DNA of 64,000 bases, taken from Eustoma russellianum (lineage: Eukaryota; Streptophyta; Magnoliopsida; Gentianales; Gentianaceae). The DNA lies in the NCBI GenBank assembly GCA_036186865.1, contig AP025040.1, positions 10,961,358-11,025,357 on the forward strand, written 5' to 3'. The translations under genes were made by a program, and so were the position numbers. A model generated the notes under the pieces. The model saw only the letters and a program-made list of their open reading frames with translations, did not search any database and had not been told where the DNA came from. How positions within the stretch are numbered: the first letter of the stretch is position 1; the number at the start of each line of letters is the position of its first letter. This document shows, piece by piece, positions 22,328 to 35,200 of the stretch.

Positions 22328-23185
22328 ATGGGAATTATAGAAAGGATTAAAGAAATCGAGGCCGAGATGGCTCGGACTCAGAAGAATAAAGCCACAGGTT
22401 ATTTTATCCAGTCGCAGTTTAACTTCTTTTTTTTTTTTTTTGACATTATGGCTATCATCTTTTGCGTACGAAGTCATGGAAGTGTTCTGTGGCTGCTTCT
22501 CTAGTTATAGCAGTTGTCTCCACTAGTTTTTAGAGATATTGTGCTCAAATACTGGTTGAAATGTTACTGAATTACATTTTTGTTGTGCTGTTTTCTCATC
22601 CAGTAGTAACATGAGTTTTTGAGCCACGAGTTTTCTTTCTCTGGTTAAATGCCACCTTTTCTTCAGTAGGCATTGCATATTCGAGATACGGATGCCTTTA
22701 TGCTGAATGTGCTGATTTCTTAGATATGCATTATTCTCATGATTTTAGTATTCTAGTCTAATCAACTGAACTGACCGGTTCGATTCTGTAGAGTATCATC
22801 TGGGCCAGCTTAAGGCCAAGATAGCAAAGCTGAGGACACAATTGTTGGAACCTCCAAAAGTGAGTAGGTTTTTGTCAAATTTCCTTTTCCAGTATTTTTA
22901 TGTTGTCATGTTTGACAAAGAAATTGATCTTATTGATTTTTTTCGTCCTTCGGCATGTTGTTCTTCCTCTATAAATGCTTAGTAGCATTAATTGATCGTG
23001 TTATATGTGCGTGTGTTTTTTGTCCTTTCCTTTTTTTCTCTTTTTGGTAATGGTCTATAAATACTTGATAACCAGGGATCCAGTGGAGCTGGAGATGGTT
23101 TTGAAGTAACAAAGTATGGACACGGACGTGTAGCCTTGATAGGATTTCCAAGGTTAGTCAGCTTATTATTATTGTTGTTGTCATT

Positions 23186-23218
<33 letters not shown>

Positions 23219-23739
23219 ATTATTATTATTATTAGTTGGGTGAAAACTCAACAAAGATGTCACGGGAAGGGCGAATTGATTTTCATGATTTTTCTTAGGC
23301 ATGAGAGAGGTTGTTGACTAACTACTTGGTCATGTTGTGTTGCATTTTCTCAGTGTGGGGAAATCAACGTTGCTAACAATGCTCACTGGAACTCATTCAG
23401 AAGCTGCATCATATGAGTTTACCACACTTACCTGTATACCTGGTATTATTAACTACAATGATACCAAAATCCAGCTGCTGGATCTGCCTGGTATTATTGA
23501 AGGTGCCTCGGAAGGCAAGGGACGTGGTAGGCAGGTGAGCATTTCTTCTATTGTTTGAGGAGCATGGAAGTGAAGCTGTAGACTGTTTTGATGATTTCTG
23601 AATGTGGTTGACTGGTTCTCCACACACACACACACACAAATAGATATATACACAATTTTACTTACAAAAAAAGATATATACACAATCAGACACGCAATTT
23701 CAGTGTTTCTGAAGGTCTCTCTCTCTCTCTCTCTCTCTC

Positions 23740-23773
<34 letters not shown>

Positions 23774-26700
23774 CGCGTGTGTGTAATATATGTATGTGTG
23801 TGTGTATAATATATGTATGTGTGTGTGTTCTTTCCTTTCTCTTGTTTCCTGTTAATGTGCTCTCGAAGCAGTTGGAGAATTTGTCCAAAAACTCTCTTGC
23901 TATTACGAGGGCCAAGAAGTCTGATGAGAAGTTGTATTATTTTCAGGTTATTGCTGTTTCAAAATCCTCAGACCTTGTTCTGATGGTTCTAGATGCGTCA
24001 AAGGTTGGTGATGTTCAATGTTGATAATGCCTAGATGTGGACTAGACCTGCATATTTTCTCCTTGTTCATCCAACTACCGTCTGTTTATTTAGCTAATCG
24101 TCTTTCACATGAATTCTAATTTATAATCATGCGTTTCTGCAACAAATGCTCCTCCCAAATTTCGTAGTTGTTTCTGTTCCATGGATATGGAAGTTCTAAT
24201 ACTTTTAGGCACATCACTAGATGGGTGTGGAGTACGCTTGGCTGATATCGCAAATTTTGTTGCAACATTTGACATAGCGTATCTAATGTGGGCACTATTT
24301 GGACGTGTTATTTACATGTACCACTATAAGGGAGGAGTGAGTTTTATGCTGTTTGATTTTTATTTTTATTTTTACTTTTTATATATTTTTTTTACCAGAA
24401 GAAGAATTTGCTTGGATTACTCTATTATATTAAATTATATATTTTTTGGTACCATGAATTCATAAATTGGCAAAATATTGATCTAAAAAGCAAAAAACTT
24501 CAAGAATTCATAACAACCACTTCAATTAAATTTACTCCAATCCTCACACTTAGGTTAATTATCAAAATCTGATCTCACATGGGTACGTGTGTCTGACTGC
24601 TTTTCAAGTCATACCCACTGCCTCAGTCATCCCTTTTCTCATTGGAAAACAAGCAAAAACAGCTTTCACCTACAAGAAAATACAATTTCAATGAAAACAT
24701 AGGCCAAGAACACGTTACAAAAATGGTTTTGTTGACGACATGTATCTTGGTCGCTTTCCTCTAGCTTTTTGAACCTGTTTGCTGCAGTTACTAAAAAGTG
24801 TGACTTGGATCAACCATGATCAATTTTTAAGTGAACTGACTCATGAAATTTTAGAGTGAAGGGCACAGGCAGATACTGACAAAGGAGCTGGAAGCTGTGG
24901 GTTTACGCCTAAACAAGAGACCACCTCAGGTAATGATCTTGTTACCAATTTAACGTTTGCCTATGTTTCCTTAACTCTCGTTTTTTCACATCGATGTTTC
25001 TTCTGTGTCTGACAGATATACTTCAAGAAGAAAAAGACTGGTGGAATATCTTTCAACAGCACCATGCCTTTGACCCATGTGGATGAGAAGCTCTGCTATC
25101 AAATTCTGCACGAATACAAAATTCACAATGCAGAGGTACGAGCTTAGGTTGCTTCATATGACAGGAAGTGACTGAATTTTATGCTGCAAAATCTTGAAAA
25201 TTTTGTGCTTATATGGTAGGGACATAGTCTTTTTTTTTTTTTTTCCCCTTTTACTGAAATATAACCTAATCTTGATGGCTGAGAAACATATGATGGTTGG
25301 TCGGAAAAGATATATGGCTTCTCATCTGATGTTCCTAGATTTGTTCCGCGTTTCGTTCGCCTGCTTGGTTTCCATTTGCCTTTTCTTCGTTCTCTTTTTC
25401 CTGTTCTTTTCGGTAGTTTATGGCACTTGTATTAGACAAGAGTAAAAGATTGTACTAAAGAGGATATACACCAGAGACCTGTATACGTTAACTCTGTGAT
25501 AGCAGAAGTCAAGGTTTATCAGTACTAAACACTAGCCAAACATATGGTCTGAGCTGCAATATATAGCTATTTTCCACTCTATCCTTCCTAACATTGCTGC
25601 TACCTTAGTTTTTAGATACCACCCTGGGTTCTACATGTTTCTCAGACGACTTATGGGTAGTTATATCTATTCTTATCCCCTAATATTCAATAATCGAGAT
25701 GTTACATGTTTGATTCTTCAGTAACTACTCTGGGAGACTGAAATGTTTCAACTTTGGCTGATCTTTTTGATGAGAACTATTGGTTCTGTTGTTTTCAAGT
25801 GGAATAAAAATTATATGGCTACTTATGCCTGAAACTAGTCGTTTTCTACATATGACCGTTATTATTAGCTGCATGCCCTTTTCTATGTTGTGTTTACTAA
25901 TGTAAATTTTTAGGTTTTATTTCGGGAAGATGCGACGGTGGATGAGCTCATCGATGTCATTGAAGGAAATCGCAAATATATTAAGTGTGTATACGTCTAC
26001 AACAAAATAGATGTTGTTGGTATTGATGATGTGGACAGATTAGCCCGACAGCCAAATTCAATTGTCATCAGCTGCAATTTAAAGGTGTGTGTGATTGATC
26101 TCCTAGTTTTCTTGGCTTCTTGAATCCTATGAAAAATGTGCAGTGGGTGTGTAGGTTTTTTTTTTTTTTTTTTGGTGTGGTGAGCACTAAGCTTTGTGTG
26201 ATTTGTTAAATGTAAGCTTCTTGCTTTGTTTGAAGAAAGCAATGATGACTTGTTTAGCTGTTTTACATCACCTAACCTGATTTTCATTTTTATTTGCAAT
26301 AGTTGAGTTTGTTTACTTGCTAAGATGGACACCAAGCACTTTTATTAGTTCTAGGGTTCCAGTAGTTTTTCAAGTTTTAGTAATGATGTCAATCATGTGA
26401 ACAGAAACCATGCAGAAGGCACGTGATATTTGCTTTTTTTCCAAATATTATGGCTTGCTCTGTCTATTTTATTTTGTTTTGGTTTAGACGTTTGAAAGAC
26501 AGGTAGACATTATCATCTGAAGTCCAATGGCAAACACTGATGAATATATTCCTGTTTGAACAGCTGAATCTGGATAGACTTCTTGCCAGAATGTGGGATG
26601 AGATGGGACTTGTTAGAGTTTATACAAAGCCTCAGGGCCAGCAACCGGATTTTTCCGAACCCGTGGTTCTTTCTTCAGTAAGTTCTCCTTTTAGTAATCC

Positions 26701-27656
26701 AACCCCTTAGCTTCTTTTTAACTCCCATAGCTGCAGAATTTGAGGTTGACTGGGTAAATGATTGTGTTTCTAGTTCTGCCATGTAAAGCTCTATTGTTTG
26801 TATATCAAAATATGTGAACCTTGATCCAGGATAGAGGAGGCTGCACGGTTGAGGACTTCTGTAACCACATACACCGGAGCCTTGTGAAGGATGTGAAGTA
26901 TGTGTTGGTTTGGGGCATAAGTGCCAGACACTACCCGCAGCATTGTGGTCTTAGTCATTCTCTTCAAGATGAGGATGTGGTTCAGATTGTTAAGAAAAAG
27001 GTAGGTTCTTATTATTTGTCAAGTATGTCACTGCGTCAAGTACTAAAATCTTTTTCTTTTGTTTTAATTACTTTAGAACCCTCCTCTCGGAGATGGAGGG
27101 AGACAAATGTTTGATTGATCTTGTCAAGGTCCTCTTCTATCATTGGTTTAGTAGGTTATCCCAATCTTGGTCTGACAAGGACCAAGTAAAATATAACTTG
27201 TCCTAGAGTTTCTTTGAGCTACAAAAAGAGCAATGATATGATTTGCAGGAGTTTAGCAGCACCTGTTACATCCTATGTCCATACCCCCTACTCTCTTGAA
27301 CTTAGGCGAAAACTTGAATGTGCTGAAGATACAGTTATTCCTTTATGTTAATCGCGTCTTGCGTGTAAGTTAAATGTAGGGTTAAAATAGTATGTCCTGT
27401 CGAGTGCTCTAATAGTTGATTTGCATGCAAAAGTAAGAGTCCTCCATATGGATTGACCAATCCCTCTTGACCTATTTGCTCCACCTAGTTGAGAATCCTC
27501 TTCTGCTATGCTAACTCCAAGGAAAAACGAAAGGTTGACTGAAAGTATTGCACTTTACAGGAGAAAGAAGATGGTGGGAGAGGTCGTTTCAAATCCCATA
27601 CTACTGGGCCTGCTCGAATATCTGACAGGGAAAAGAAAGCCCCTTTGAAGACATAA
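22328..27656 (+). CDS. DRG2: Developmentally regulated GTP-binding protein, DRG2 type
   Basis: Cytosolic OBG/DRG-family translational GTPase associated with ribosomes through a DFRP2/GIR2-type partner. Eleven exons: 22328-22397, 22792-22859, 23076-23152, 23354-23534, 23947-24003, 24855-24929, 25016-25135, 25914-26084, 26564-26677, 26830-27000, 27561-27656. All introns are GT-AG; the sum is 1,200 nt, or 399 aa, the expected length. The start MGIIERIKEIEAEMARTQKN is the family N-terminus. G1 is GFPSVGKST (69-77), G3 is DLPG (115-118), G4 is NKID (246-249). The TGS domain is near 290-367 and the C-terminus is REKKAPLKT. The ATG lies about 22 nt after an acceptor-like TTTTGGCAG, so the leader probably contains an intron. 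It is intact; introns 3 and 4 are microsatellite-rich. Confidence 0.95.
23160..23240 (+). repeat. (GTT)n/(ATT)n tract in DRG intron 3
   Basis: Imperfect TTA/TTG trinucleotide array about 70 bp long, close to the intron's donor side. Confidence 0.9.
23621..23830 (+). repeat. Compound (CA)n, (CT)n, (GT)n microsatellites in DRG intron 4
   Basis: A short CA run at about 23621-23638, a CT run at 23716-23741 and a GT run at 23743-23770, followed by further GT-rich sequence. Confidence 0.95.
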
Positions 27657-27778
27657 TTGCATACTGTTGCCTTTGTCCCTATGAAGGATTCTGACTGGTT
27701 GGACTTTTGTATTTTTCCTAAATTTTATATTGGAAATAATATAGAGGATATATGCTTTTTGTCATAGCAAACGATGAT

Positions 27779-28473
27779 TAGGGGTGTCAAACAGGCCGTG
27801 TATCGTGTTTCGTGTTTCGTGTTTTTCGGGTTTCGTGTATCAAAATGCCATACCCATACCTTATCCGTTTGCTTCGCGTGTATGAATGTAGATACCCAAA
27901 CTCATACATGTCAGGTTTCGTGTCGTGTATCGGGTATACCCACGAACTTGACAAGTACAAATATTTCAAGTCATGTACATGTCATTTCATGTACTTTTCA
28001 GGTATTTTCAGGCTTCGTGTATTTTTTTAGGTTTCATATACTTAAACGACTATTGATACAATATATGAAACAACAATAAGTACACAACCAAATGAATATT
28101 AAAACAAGTGAGGTCCTCTAAACTCAAATCACTTGACTTTGCAATAATAGATTAAATAAATGGGATTTGGGAATGGAGGGAGGGGGAATCGAACAGGGTT
28201 TACTTAGTAGCACCGTAGTCTTTTTTATTGAAAAAATTATTTTTTTATTTTATTAATTATAAATTTTATTTAAAATAATTTTTTTTAATTTCGTGTATAA
28301 ACGTGTATAAACGGGTACCCGCGGGTATACCCGGACACGACCCGTCATTGGCGGGTATCTTTCAGGTCTTACCCGATTTGTACACGAAACCCGCCAAGGT
28401 CATACCCATACCTGCGAAAATTCGTGTCAGGTTCGGGTCGTGTTTCGTGTCGTGTCTGAAATTGTCACCCCTA
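27779..28473. mobile_element. Non-autonomous hAT element
   Basis: Ends are TAGGGGTGTCAA on the left and, reverse-complemented, TAGGGGTGACAA on the right. An exact 8-bp direct repeat, ACGATGAT, lies at 27771-27778 and 28474-28481, the hAT hallmark. The subterminal regions are rich in CGTGT/ACACG words, typical of hAT transposase-binding zones; the middle is AT-rich. There is no transposase. It lies 122 bp past the DRG stop codon, probably in or next to its 3' untranslated region. Confidence 0.88.
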
Positions 28474-28519
28474 ACGATGATGCGTAATTTGAAACGGGTC
28501 ATGATTTTCTCTCTCCCCC

Positions 28520-28555
28520 TTCTGGGAGGGGGGGAGGGGGGGGGGGGGAGGGAGG
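28520..28555 (+). repeat. G-rich tract
   Basis: Runs of G broken by single A residues over about 35 bp; a candidate for four-stranded structure or a sequencing problem. Confidence 0.8.
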
Positions 28556-29000
28556 ATAGATAGTAATTTGCTATTAAAATTGTGAAGATTATGGTGTCAA
28601 CTTCATATTGTTTTGAGTGCAACTAGGAATAATATCATATAGGGGAAAATGTCACCAAGGCGATGGTAACTAATCATTGTAAGGTTTAATAGGTACATAT
28701 ATCTTTTATATTTTGTTTGTATATTTGTTGGTATATAAGGAACTATACTAACCCTTATATATCTCAAATTGGCTAGAAAAACATCAAAATTGTATTCGTG
28801 ACATCTGGTGTTACGTTGACCATAAAATGGTATCCGTTGGTCACCGTTAGCCATTTATGTCGGGAGTCATTAACGTCGAGATTCAGTGCTCCTAAGGTAG
28901 CATGATATTTTAATATAGTTACCTCAAATACCTTTTCTTCTTCATTAAAAAAAAATACCTTTTCTTCTGATTGTCCAGATTTCGGAAGTCTCTGCCGTTC

Positions 29001-29190
29001 TTGTGAATGATTTAAATTAAAAATTTAGTGGACTTTTAAATTGGTATAATTTTAGCAGACAATTCATATAAGTTGACATGTTTTAATAAGTTTCTTTGTG
29101 AATGATTTAAATTAAAAATTTAGTGGACTTTTAAATTGGTATAATTTTAGCGGACAATTCATACAAGTTGACTACTTTAAATTGGGCCAT
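29001..29190. repeat. Tandem duplication, 96-bp unit
   Basis: The segment beginning TTGTGAATGATTTAAATT at 29001 recurs at 29097 with few changes. Confidence 0.85.
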
Positions 29191-29659
29191 CTAGCAAATT
29201 TTTAAGTCTATTAGTTTGAATATTATGATCTAAGTCAATACCGGTCTAAATAATGGTATTGTATTTATGCTGTGCATGTGTTCTAGTAAAATTTTGGTGT
29301 CTAGATAAATCTTTTCCTATGATGAACTCTATGTAAAAAAATGTTATGAAGTCAAATAAAATAGATCTACTCCATGCAGAATGCTCATGATGGATGACAA
29401 ACTTTTTGCTATGATCTGATAAAAGAAGCTAGAAGTGGCCATGAGCTTGGGTAAAATCGCAATAGACATGTTAATTTGGTGTCAAAGCTAACCCGAATAC
29501 CAACTGAGCTATGTTCTGGAGACATATATGTTAACTTCTTCTAGCGGAATCTGCTCTATTCAGAAGGCTTTGGCCTGTTAAAGTATGTGGTACAAGATGA
29601 AAAAGTTGATAAATTCCAGTTCTATGTCACTTTTAACTTCCTACTATTTCTAGGGATGA

Positions 29660-29912
29660 TTTATATTTCAAAACACATTTTGTCTTGACTTTGAGATATG
29701 ATAGAATAAAGTAAAACGACTTATTAAATTGGCTGCACTTTTTATATTGTGAAGTAGCAGTTGATCGACATAGATTGACGCATCATTATGGATCATCAGA
29801 AAACAACCACTGTGTGTTTCTAACACATGAGTATGATTGCGTACATCCGATCTCCCCATATCCCGCCATAGGCGGTAGCCTCTAACGTAATGGGTAATGT
29901 TGTTGTTGCACT
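29660..29912 (+). repeat. Dispersed retroelement tail repeat ending in (GTT)n (family III)
   Basis: About 250 bp closely similar to 12690-12960, from TTTTGTCTTGACTT to a GTTGTTG tail. Just upstream, 29480-29510 holds an isolated family II SINE head piece (ACCAACTGAGCTATG). Confidence 0.6.
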
Positions 29913-30537
29913 ATTTCTAGGGACAGCCAAACAAAGGTGCTTATTCGTACACATAATTAATTGCCTAAGCAGCAAGCATTTTAAAGAATAATTCGACAAA
30001 AATTTAAAATCACCTGGTCTTCGTCTTGCATGCTTCTAAACGCCGAGAGTTTTCTCATGGAAAATTCCAAATTTCCTCTTGCGAGAAAGCGCAGCGAACT
30101 CTTGGGAGGCCAAAAACTCCAAGGGCGAAAAGAGCTCTATGATTATCTTTCACGCGTCCTAAATTCTATTAAATCTGTCTTCATCGTCTCTCCACAAACT
30201 TAGGTAGGCTTTGAAACTGTACAATTTCGGTTGAAATTAAGCTATAATGAGAAAATTCAGATTTGTTCGTTTTCAAAAACGGAATTTCAAAAAGAGTGCT
30301 TTAAAGATGTCATTATTACCAAAGCCCAAGTGTGTTTAATGAATTCGCCTTTATTTACACCTGTGTTCCAAAGTTTCACATGCATGCGTTTACCAGAGCT
30401 TCAAATTAGGGTAATTTACCCTATGAGAATCTGAAGTGTGTGTCTAAAACTAATTGGCTAAGCTCATATAACAAAGAAGTTGCCTCAGCAGATTCAGAAA
30501 ATGACGGTGGCTGAAAGTAACTTTCTAACCCCCAATT
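29913..30537. other. Intergenic, no gene recognised
   Basis: 30050-30200 is less AT-rich than its surroundings and could be an old leader or promoter remnant. The frame at 30231-30434 has no recognisable features. Confidence 0.35.
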
Positions 30538-30556
30538 ATTTATTTCACAATTCTTT

Positions 30557-30836
30557 CTAACAAAAAGAAAAAGGCAAAAAAAAAAAAGGTTGAACCCAAC
30601 GCGAAGAGCCTACCACACCCCGAACCCGACGAGACAGCTGGGATGATATAAATCAGATACTCAGCGACCAGCTAAGAGAGAGGCACAGAATACGTAGATC
30701 CACACTAAGGGTCACCCTCAAAACCGACATTAGATTCTGAAGATAAAACACCCACAATGCAGGCTACGAGATTTAAACCTTGCACCATTCTAACAATTTT
30801 AATCCTCCGGAACCAACTGGGCTATGCCCGGCGGGC
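30557..30836 (-). mobile_element. tRNA-derived SINE, family II (copy 4)
   Basis: Flanked by an exact 19-bp duplication, ATTTATTTCACAATTCTTT, at 30538-30556 and 30837-30855. On the minus strand it starts with a box A-like CATAGCCCAGTTGGTTCC. The body is more diverged than in the other copies. Confidence 0.82.
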
Positions 30837-31444
30837 ATTTATTTCACAATTCTTTGAAGGAATGAAGAGGGTATTGTCGGGCAATTAAATATTTGCTTTG
30901 TTGTACAAGATGGCTAGATGACACTAGCCAAACCGTCGCAAGTACAATCTTAGTCAGCAAAGCACGACCAGCTACATTTTATTTTTACTTCTTCTTTAAT
31001 CTAAAATTGACTTTCAAAATAGTCCATTTTGCCCTGACAAAGCCAATACCCTCTTATTCAAAAGAGAAGACCCTCTTTTAAGAGGATAAACCCTAACAAA
31101 GCCAATACCATCTTTTTTTGAAAGGATAAATCCTCTTTTAACTTGATATAATCAAGGTGAACAATATAACAAAGATGATGAATACAGAGAGGCAAAACAC
31201 GAGAATAGTTGGAAAACTTGATTAATATCATTTAATTGGATAGGCTGCCCAAACTCTGTGTTGTTGGGTGAAACAATTCCGAACAGTCCTTGAATCTCAG
31301 ATCAATTGCCTAGTATATAAAAGGAAACTCCAGGTGAACCATATAGCTTAAACATGGCTAAGAACACAACTTGTCACACTTGTGTAAATACAAATGAATT
31401 TGTTCTTCACATCCCAAGCAAATCTTATGTTTCCAGTGCTGCTT

Positions 31445-31460
31445 CCCCCCCCCCCCCCCC
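31445..31460 (+). repeat. Poly-C tract
   Basis: Sixteen consecutive C residues downstream of the GIP1-like gene. 30856-31444 around it shows no gene. Confidence 0.85.
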
Positions 31461-31768
31461 AAACCATTACTGATTCTACATTTGTACTGGATTTCATTCA
31501 CCCAAAGTTAATACTACAGTAATGATTGGGCTGCAACTTTAATGAAAACTACATTTGAAAACGATGTATGAACATTTCATGATTTTCTGCAAATGTCGAA
31601 GCCTGAAGTGAAATAATTATAAATCACATGGCAATACTACGCCTTTAAATAACCAGGCCTGGCATATAAGTAGATACCGAATGAATAGAAGAGAAAACAT
31701 CCAAATTCCATGTCTCGTATTGAACAAAAACTACCCACTTACCACATATTCTCTTTTTTATGTATCAT

Positions 31769-31844
31769 CTCCTTCTGGCCAAAGGAAGAGGCAATGTCAA
31801 GGCATCTCCTTCTGGCCAAAGGAAGAGGCAACGTCAAGGGGTTC
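31769..31844 (+). repeat. Short tandem duplication (~38 bp)
   Basis: CTCCTTCTGGCCAAAGGAAG and the following AGGCAAYGTCAAGG occur twice in succession. It is about 450 bp past the stop of the GIP1-like gene, perhaps in its 3' untranslated region or just beyond. Confidence 0.85.
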
Positions 31845-32286
31845 TATGGAGGTAAAAGTACATGTAAGGGTATTGTCTCTCAAATGTTTCTGGCAGTAAA
31901 CAGCAAAAGCTCGAAAAGGGTACACACCGCTTGTGAGGAAATATGGGTGAGTAACTTCAGGTGGTCAGAATATACATCACTCCTAAGCAACGAAAGTTGC
32001 AAGGTATTAAAGCTGGGTGGTGAATTCTCTAGCTCAAAATCTCAGACTGCCTATCACCGGTGATGATACACACCTCAGGAAGGTGTCTTATTCTTGTCGC
32101 GCTTTAAATGACAGAATAGACAATAATTTCTTTCCACGTTGGATCACTACTCAACAAAAGACATTTAAGCAACTTCAATGATTATTTATGGCAAAGGTCG
32201 TTTCCCAATAACAAGAAGGGAGGAAAAAGGCATCTATACCTAACCATCCATCCTTACAATTAGAAAGCCCAAACCTGAATGTTTTG

Positions 32287-35200
32287 TCAAAAATTCCCTG
32301 TCCAATTTTGGTGGCCAATTTGAGGTTGCTGGTAAGTGCCAACTTGAGCTCCAGCAGCCACTGCTGCACCGCCTACTCCAATGCTTCCTCCAACAGCAGG
32401 TCCCAAATGGTGGGGGTTGCCAATTCCTGCAGGCTGTGGAGGCGGGTGGAATAACCCTTGAAAGGGCATATGCGATGATTGTGCCACGGCAGCTGCTGCA
32501 TTGAAGGGTGCATGGCCGCTGTGAGTGGGCAAATAAGCTGCATGATGTGTCTGCTGGGCCACATTATAGTATGAAGCAGACTGCATATCCCTTGGATTCA
32601 TCCAGATTTCAGATGTCTCCGCCTAATACACAAGTTCAATAAGGATCTCTTAATACAAACAGGCATAACCAGCAAAAAAGGGGTCAAACTGTAACCCTAA
32701 CCAAGGAAATACAGCGAAGATGGGCTAGAAAACCGATTAATATGCATGAACATCATTGACAGCATAGTTTGAACCTATCCAAGCTGTAGTGCAAGACACA
32801 ACAGATTTATACAGGATGGCATCAGAAGATAGAACTCCGGAGAAACACACCCAGTAGGCACTATATTTAGTTTAGGTGCAACCTTCAATACCGTGTCACC
32901 AGAAAACGTCAAAACATAGACTTACAAAACGGAGGATCGATCAAATAACCATACTCCGCATGACATTAGAATTTAAAAAGGAAACAAATCTAACAGTTTT
33001 TTATATATTCTACATCTGCCTCAAAAATGAAAAATAAAAATACAAGTAACCCTCACCGGCGGAGTAGGGACATAAAGATTCCCATCCTTGTACTTGAGCC
33101 TGGATGAATCGTCAAGACCTCCTGGATTGCCAACAACACCAGGAGTACTGACAGCATAACCACTAGGGTTCGTAAAATTTCCAAAAACAGGACTTCCACC
33201 TGTAAGTGGCTTAAACTGCTGAATACCAAACTTGACCCCACTAGAAGGATCCAAGTGGGAGCTATTTCCGGTCATCAACATATAGCTGTTACCATTTGAG
33301 GGATGTGGATAGGCACCACTACCAGAGTAAGCAGACATGGGTACTTGTGGAACATATACGGGGGAAATGTACTGACGGTAGGGCATGATATTAGTAGGAA
33401 AAGGGGGTACACGAAGGTGGGGCTGCTGATACATTTGTGCCAGGGCTTGCTGCTGCAGCATTGCCATTGATGAGGAAGGGATGTTATTTGTCGGATGTGA
33501 GATTAGAGCCTGTCATTCAAACATGATATAGTCAAGGCAGATGAGAAAATACATGATTCTTGAGCACATTCAATTTAAGACACAAGAGTAGTCTGTTAAT
33601 TCATATGTACGAGACATGGGAGATAAAGATAATAAAATTATTGAAAATCTGATACCAAGACCAATTTGTATCAAAATGTATATAGGACATATTAAGCTCT
33701 TGATGTACAGTTCGCAACAAACTGTCTCCATATGGGCTACATGCCATGTGTCTGCTTTGAATTTTTCTCCTACCTTTATCATATGAAATGATACCAACTT
33801 TTTTTGCATGCACTTTCTGTGGTAAAAGAAGCTTCCACATGCATCATGTGCAATTTTTGGCTGCATATTATTTTTTTTCCTCATATTTGTCCAACACAAT
33901 GTTACATATTAAAGAAACGCTGCTTTAGATCAATTGTCAACAGCCAGAGAATACTTCCTCACTTCTCAATTTCTTAGGCACAAAAGCAACCAAGGAGTAT
34001 TCCTTATAGTTTACGCAAAGATAACCCATAAACGTAAAGCTTTTCAGCAATACAGGTGCTTGCCGTACTCAGAGGCATGTGAAGAGCAACATTTCGAAAG
34101 CTTTTTTTAGTTTAACAAGTTCACGCCAAAAATAAGTATTAGACACCAAAGCATTTCTGACTACCAAAAGATGGATAAAGGTGGTCCTATATTTCATTGA
34201 CACTGCACATGAACAGACTAAATTGCCGATACATCACTAGTATTCCAATAAGCAACCTGTGGCTCAACGGACTTCACCAGACAAATGGTAGTGAACAGAG
34301 TCAAAATGACGCAAATAAGTACGGAAAAAATGAGATAGAAAATTATAGGAAAATATGACACATTTTGGTTGTTGGAGCAAGCACTTAATGCTCTTTAATC
34401 ATGACAAACACAGAAGACAATACAATTTGGCTCAGGGGTCCAGGGTTCGGCTTCAACGCCATGGCTAATCTGTAAGTACAGCCTAAGTCCTGGGAGACCG
34501 CACTGCACCAAGGTGGTGATGAGAGCTGAAGCCACTCAAACTTTTAAGCAACAGATTAAATAGATTACAGCATTCAACCTTCCCCAAATACATGTCACAC
34601 GACATTGAAACCAGCTTGAAAACAAGCCCACCAATGGTATTCGTGCAGATAAACAGGTAAAAATCCATTAAATTTACCTCCTGGGGTGATGCCAATCCCT
34701 GTCCACGAACAGGTTCTTCAATCACAGGTCTGAAATATGGCATATCATACCCAGTTTGCGGATCATATGACTGAAATCAGACAAAGATAAATAAATCAAT
34801 AAGTTAGAAATAAAAAGAACCACACAAATTGGCAATTAGCCCAACTCACTGAGAAACTTTGTAATTCAGCTGTATCTTGCTGCTGTTGCACCTCGGGTGA
34901 AACATAGGATGGACTGCTGGCCCGAAGCAGTCGAAGATCAGCATAATTATCCAAGTTTTCTGGAGTTGGAGCCTCTTTTTTCTCCAAAAGTCTGTGCTCA
35001 GATGCAGAAACTGATGCAGGAGACACAGATCCTGAGTTCTGAAGATGGTCGTCGATCAATTCCAAATGCTTTTCATTGTCAATCTTTGCAATTGGTTCAG
35101 GGGCCAAAGATCCAGGTAAACTGCACAGCAGAAAAACTGATAAGACTAAGAAACATACACTCCCCAAAAAGAAAACCACTAGTTACCCGAGAAGGAGGTT

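Noticed and set aside
24181..24465. 94-codon frame in DRG intron 5
   Set aside because: No recognisable domain, hydrophobic AT-driven composition, and it lies within a confirmed intron.
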